Source of the DNA: JAHBWV01 sp964588385 | GTDB taxonomy: Bacteria > Planctomycetota > Phycisphaerae > Phycisphaerales > UBA1924 | DNA length: 16,960 nt | Direction: 5' to 3' | Assembly: GCA_964588385.1 (NCBI GenBank) | Contig: CAZPPG010000068.1 | Coordinates: forward strand, 1 to 16,960 | In this document: positions 14,692 to 16,960 of the stretch, piece after piece | How the letters are laid out: the number at the start of each line of letters is the position of its first letter | Numbering within the stretch: position 1 is the stretch's first letter | The notes under the pieces: model-generated | Told to the model about the DNA's origin: nothing | Databases searched by the model: none | The model's input: only the letters and a program-made list of their open reading frames with translations | Program-made: the position numbers and the translations under genes

Positions 14692-15255
14692 TCAGCACGG
14701 GCGGCGAAGGGCCCCGCCCGGGGTCGCCATGACGAGCCACTCGGCGACGCGCGAGGACGGAGACGCGGCACGTCCCTGCCTCAGCCACTCCCGCAACACG
14801 GCGACATGAGAGCCGGCGAGCCGCACCGCCTCCAGAGTTCGTTCCGCTGAATCAGCGCTTGCATCGCGGTCACGGAGCCGCGCCAAGACCAGCTCCGCAA
14901 GCGTCTGTTCGATGCACTTGCGGGCGGAGCCGTCGAGCATCTCCATCGCGCGACCCCGATTCTCGGCGAGATGATCGAGCACGAACTGCACCCTTTCGAC
15001 GACGCCCACTCCAACAGCGGCGTCCGCGAGCGGCGCGAGTATCGGCAACATCACGTGCCGGAGCACGTCGTCCTTGCCACGGAAGTGCTCGTAAAACGTG
15101 GATCGTCCCACGCCGGCGCGGCGCGAGACCTCGCCCACGCTCAGCGTCTCGTACCGGCGCCCCAAGACGAGGCTATTGAACGCCGTGGCGATCCACCGCC
15201 TCGCATTCGAAGGGCAATCGTTCCCATTCCGAGGTCTGTCAAGTGCTCCGTGCAT
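14692..15255 (-). CDS. TetR-family transcriptional repressor
   Basis: 187 aa. Seen: the N-terminal three-helix DNA-binding domain, with the helix-turn-helix in YETLSVGEVSRRAGVGRSTF (35-54) followed by YEHFRGKDDVL, the family hallmark. The C-terminal part (~70-187) is the diverged ligand/dimer domain (LDHLAENRGRAMEMLDG, CIEQTLAELVLARLRDRD). Known: TetR proteins repress by binding an inverted repeat and release it on binding a small molecule. The gene is divergent from the membrane protein-VOC pair, and a 7-bp inverted repeat (15258-15283) sits over its own predicted -10 box, so autoregulation and control of the neighbours are likely. It is separated from the yhiI operon by two terminators, so control of the pump is possible but not indicated by a visible second operator. 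Ligand unknown. Confidence 0.92.
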   Translation of the reverse strand: MHGALDRPRNGNDCPSNARRWIATAFNSLVLGRRYETLSVGEVSRRAGVGRSTFYEHFRGKDDVLRHVMLPILAPLADAAVGVGVVERVQFVLDHLAENRGRAMEMLDGSARKCIEQTLAELVLARLRDRDASADSAERTLEAVRLAGSHVAVLREWLRQGRAASPSSRVAEWLVMATPGGALRRPC

Positions 15256-15257
15256 CG

Positions 15258-15283
15258 CCGGACATTATTGCGGTTCTGTCCGG
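15258..15283. promoter_or_regulatory. TetR operator: inverted repeat over the tetR -10 box
   Basis: CCGGACA (15258-15264), a 12-nt spacer, TGTCCGG (15277-15283), perfect 7-bp arms. On the minus strand TAATGT (15267-15262) lies 6 nt before the tetR ATG and overlaps the left arm. Bound protein would block tetR transcription and also cover the region 14 bp before the first ATG of the divergent gene. Confidence 0.7.
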
Positions 15284-15297
15284 ATTGGGCGGCGCGC

Positions 15298-16068
15298 ATG
15301 GACCCGAAGTGTGACGCGAGCAAGGCTTCCGGCATGAGCACCGCTTCGTTGCCGTCACCGTCAGCCAGCCCGATTCCATCGACGCGCTCATTCCGCATCG
15401 CCGGGTGTACGCTCATCACCCTGGCGGTCCTGGCCGTCGTTTTCATGGGCATGCACCCCACCGCGGGCACGCACGACCCGGAGGAGTTCGTGGCGCGTGT
15501 GGGGCTCGGCATTCCGGGAAACACGTTCGTCCACGGCTCACTGGTCACGAGCATCCTGGTGATGGCCGCATGCTTCCTGTACCTCCGCGACGCGCTGGGG
15601 GCGCACCGCCCGATCGTGCGGGCCGGGATGGTCGCCATGGTCGTTGGGACGGCCGGCGCGGTGGCGGCAGGGCTCGTCAACGGGTTCATCGTGCCCAATG
15701 TGGCGGCACGGTTTCTCGATGCCGACCCAAGCCGAACTGCCGCACTCGAGCCTGTTCTCGTGCTGGCCCGTGAGACCAACGCGACCTGCGCCCGTGTGAG
15801 CGTAGTCGGTCTCTCGCTCGCGGCCGTCGCGTGGTCCGTGACCCTGCTTGGGCTCCTCGGCTGGCGACGCCTCGTCGGCATGGTTGGATTGCTCTGCGGT
15901 CTGACTCCGCTTGCCCTGCACGCGGGGGAGCATCTCCACATGAACATCCCGGGGTATAGCCTCTTCGTGCAGATTCACTCGGTGTGGGCCGCCGTCGCCG
16001 GAGTTGTTCTGATTCGCCACCGCATCGCGCCATCAGCCTGCGCCGAGATCAAGGAACCCCATTCGTGA
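15298..16068 (+). CDS. Six-TM integral membrane protein, unrecognised family
   Basis: 256 aa from 15298; an alternative ATG at 15334 gives 244 aa (MSTASLPSP) and neither has a Shine-Dalgarno. Seen: about six membrane helices (~32-52, 77-97, 107-131, 166-190, 192-209, 222-240). Histidines lie in or near them: H53 (GMHP), H79 (FVHGSL), H208, H212 and H214 (LHAGEHLHMN), and H227 (QIHSVW). These suggest, without proving, a metal, heme or quinone site. I do not recognise the family; small bacterial membrane proteins of the DUF4386 kind are a loose comparison only. Its stop overlaps the VOC gene by GTGA, so the two are translated together and probably work together. Divergent from tetR and probably repressed by it. 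No good -10 box is visible on this strand. Confidence 0.82.
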   Translation: MDPKCDASKASGMSTASLPSPSASPIPSTRSFRIAGCTLITLAVLAVVFMGMHPTAGTHDPEEFVARVGLGIPGNTFVHGSLVTSILVMAACFLYLRDALGAHRPIVRAGMVAMVVGTAGAVAAGLVNGFIVPNVAARFLDADPSRTAALEPVLVLARETNATCARVSVVGLSLAAVAWSVTLLGLLGWRRLVGMVGLLCGLTPLALHAGEHLHMNIPGYSLFVQIHSVWAAVAGVVLIRHRIAPSACAEIKEPHS

Positions 16069-16517
16069 AGCAGCCGATCTCGAATCGCGTCGATTCTGCG
16101 ACCAGGATCACCAGCCTCATTCCGTACGCCCATGTCATCGACGTCGAGAGGTCGCTCGCGTTCTACGCCCTTCTGGGCATGAGCGTGCGGAGCACCCACG
16201 CAACACCGGAAGGCCGCACCGTCTGGGCCAGGACTGAGGCAGGCGAAGCGCGGCTCATGCTGGCCCTCGCGAGCGGTGAGATCGCCGCCGATCGGCAAGC
16301 CGTCCTGTTCTACATGCACTGCGCCGACGTTGCGGGCCTTCGAACACGCCTCCTTGCAGAAGGCTTGCATGATGGAGGAACATACCGCGGGCAGTCTGGT
16401 CCGAACAACAACCGGCTGGTTGTCTTCGAAGTCGCCCGCCCGTTCTACATGCCCGCGGGCGAACTCCGCGTTCATGATCCTGATGGCTATGTTGTGCTGA
16501 TCGGGCAACTGGCGTAG
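16065..16517 (+). CDS. VOC-superfamily protein (glyoxalase/bleomycin-resistance-like)
   Basis: 150 aa from a GTG start that overlaps the upstream stop (GTGA). Seen: two beta-alpha-beta-beta-beta halves. The first has SLIPYAHVIDVERSLAFYALLG (17-38); the second has AVLFYMHCADVAGLRTRLLAEG (79-100) and closes with AGELRVHDPDGYVVLIGQ (131-148), the typical VOC C-terminal strand. Possible metal ligands are H23 and E133; H85 is nearby. Known: VOC proteins are glyoxalases, dioxygenases, thiol transferases or drug-binding proteins, and closely related forms cannot be told apart by eye. Pairing with a TetR regulator and a membrane protein suggests response to a small toxic molecule (inference). A hairpin terminator follows 50 bp after the stop. 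The frame could extend upstream, but that would overlap the membrane protein. Confidence 0.88.
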   Translation: MKQPISNRVDSATRITSLIPYAHVIDVERSLAFYALLGMSVRSTHATPEGRTVWARTEAGEARLMLALASGEIAADRQAVLFYMHCADVAGLRTRLLAEGLHDGGTYRGQSGPNNNRLVVFEVARPFYMPAGELRVHDPDGYVVLIGQLA

Positions 16518-16566
16518 GCGCTCGGGCCACGTGAGCCGCAAGCCGTCAGTGTTCGATCGAAACGAC

Positions 16567-16594
16567 AACCCCCGAGTCTTGCGACCCGGGGGTT
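16567..16594 (+). terminator. Terminator-like hairpin after the VOC gene
   Basis: An 8-bp stem AACCCCCG/CGGGGGTT with a 12-nt loop, followed by CATCAAATAGCGGGG. 16572-16592 is identical to 8150-8170. There is no T-run, so termination is probable rather than certain. Confidence 0.6.
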
Positions 16595-16603
16595 CATCAA
16601 ATA

Positions 16604-16671
16604 GCGGGGTAGGATTGTGCTGCGCTCGCGTTGCTCGCTCCGCAGCGCCTTCGGCGTGAACCTCCGACTTC
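16604..16671 (-). repeat. Right-end repeat, copy 1
   Basis: 68 bp matching copy 2 (16752-16820) with one indel and three substitutions by eye. It contains a GCTGCG...CGCAGC pair and a CGCC-TTC-GGCG mini-hairpin. Read on the minus strand, the outer parts resemble a tRNA T-arm and 3' acceptor (GTCGGAGGTTCA ... AATCCTACCCCGCTA), with ~40 nt of hairpin-rich sequence set into the T-loop. Confidence 0.75.
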
Positions 16672-16714
16672 CAATCGTGCTGGCGCACGAGGAGGTCTCG
16701 GTCGCATTCAACGC

Positions 16715-16749
16715 CGGTCAACAACAAACCCCAGCCGAGGCGGCTGGGG
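16715..16749. repeat. Broken copy of the 8925 terminator
   Basis: 34 of 35 bases match 8921-8955. The right arm stops after GGCTGGGG and joins GGGCGGGGGCAGG directly. Relative to the intact layout (arm, TTTGTTGTTG, AATAGCGGGG), about 14 nt are missing. The remaining stem is only about 8 bp and has no T-tract. Confidence 0.75.
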
Positions 16750-16751
16750 GG

Positions 16752-16820
16752 GCGGGGGCAGGATTGTGCTGCACTCGCTTTGCTCGCTCCGCAGCGCCTT
16801 CGGCGTGAACCTCCGACTTC
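16752..16820 (-). repeat. Right-end repeat, copy 2
   Basis: 69 bp, the partner of copy 1, in the same orientation and starting 148 bp further on. It begins directly after the broken hairpin and ends CCTCCGACTTC. The outer parts again read as a tRNA-like T-arm and acceptor on the minus strand (CCTGCCCCCGC). Confidence 0.75.
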
Positions 16821-16861
16821 GTCCGCTTCGCGTCCGAGTCGTAGGTCAGGTCCAATCCCCA

Positions 16862-16902
16862 TTGAACAAAAAGCCGACCACAAGGGTCGGCTTTTTGTTC
16901 AA
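16862..16902. terminator. Strong hairpin terminator near right edge
   Basis: An 18-bp perfect stem including GAACAAAAAGCCGACC and its complement, 5-nt loop ACAAG (16880-16884), with CTTTTTGTTC as the T-rich arm on either strand. It is followed by AAATAGCGGGGGCAGG, the flank shared with the other hairpins. It probably terminates a minus-strand gene entering from the right (see 16925). Confidence 0.8.
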
Positions 16903-16924
16903 ATAGCGGGGGCAGGCTTTGGTA

Positions 16925-16960
16925 TCACCCCCCGAACGTCGGCGCGCCCGCGGCCGCCGT
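16925..16960 (-). CDS. Possible C-terminal end of a gene entering from the right edge
   Basis: Minus strand: the frame reads TAAAGAPTFGG and stops with TGA at 16927-16925, 22 bp before the strong hairpin at 16902. A stop just before a terminator, with an Ala/Gly/Pro tail common at protein ends, suggests a real gene end. Only 11 residues are visible, so no function can be named. Another frame (VIPKPAPAI, stop at 16901-16899) is also open. Confidence 0.3.
   Translation of the reverse strand, partial: TAAAGAPTFGG

Noticed and set aside
16567..16915. Integron attC sites or a CRISPR array at the right end
   Set aside because: GTTGAAT after the 8965 hairpin fits GTTRRRY, but the partner core (RYYYAAC) fails and the long perfect stems with T-rich arms lack the unpaired bases of attC. 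Repeats are only two copies with unequal, unrelated spacers, so not CRISPR.
8863..16960. Insertion sequence or prophage explaining the repeats
   Set aside because: No transposase, integrase, resolvase or phage gene is readable on either strand, and no paired terminal inverted repeats with target duplications were seen.

Overview
The window is GC-rich DNA from a bacterium. The gene content suits Planctomycetota: a Ser/Thr kinase fused to a C-terminal PD40 propeller, a large multi-HAMP sensor kinase, propeller lipoproteins, and almost no Shine-Dalgarno sequences. Acidobacteriota or Gemmatimonadota cannot be excluded. No rRNA or other decisive marker is present, so the assignment is an inference.

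Left part (1-8862), signalling and housekeeping accessory genes. A multi-HAMP sensor kinase runs off the left edge on the minus strand. Upstream of it lies a single-domain response regulator, also on the minus strand, with the best sigma70-type promoter in the window. Next come a GNAT acetyltransferase (+) and a PD40-propeller lipoprotein (-). The lipoprotein is divergent from a 912-aa transmembrane Ser/Thr kinase with an external propeller (+). An SDR oxidoreductase with an altered active site and a Rid-family lipoprotein (both +) follow.

Middle part (9229-14186), a three-gene minus-strand operon yhiI-rbbA-yhhJ. It encodes an HlyD-type membrane-fusion protein, a double-ATPase/ABC-2 permease fusion and a second ABC-2 permease. 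The genes overlap by GTGA or abut with no gap. The proteins closely resemble what I recall of the E. coli operon.

Right part (14542-16517), a regulated divergon. A TetR repressor (-) faces a six-TM membrane protein overlapping a VOC-family protein by GTGA (+). A 7-bp inverted repeat lies between them and is a likely TetR operator.

Two non-coding patterns run through the window. (1) Seven or eight genes have a TANNNT hexamer 6-13 nt before the start codon, the signature of leaderless transcription. (2) Intergenic, terminator-like hairpins and GC-rich repeats recur after genes near 7194, 8150, 8921 and 16567-16915. Several share a GCTATTTGA-type flank and some resemble the 3' half of a tRNA. 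A separate tRNA-shaped but defective 70-nt element lies at 9099-9168. A 35-nt near-identical direct repeat (8921 and 16715) brackets the transporter and TetR blocks, so this 7.8-kb stretch may have arrived as a unit.
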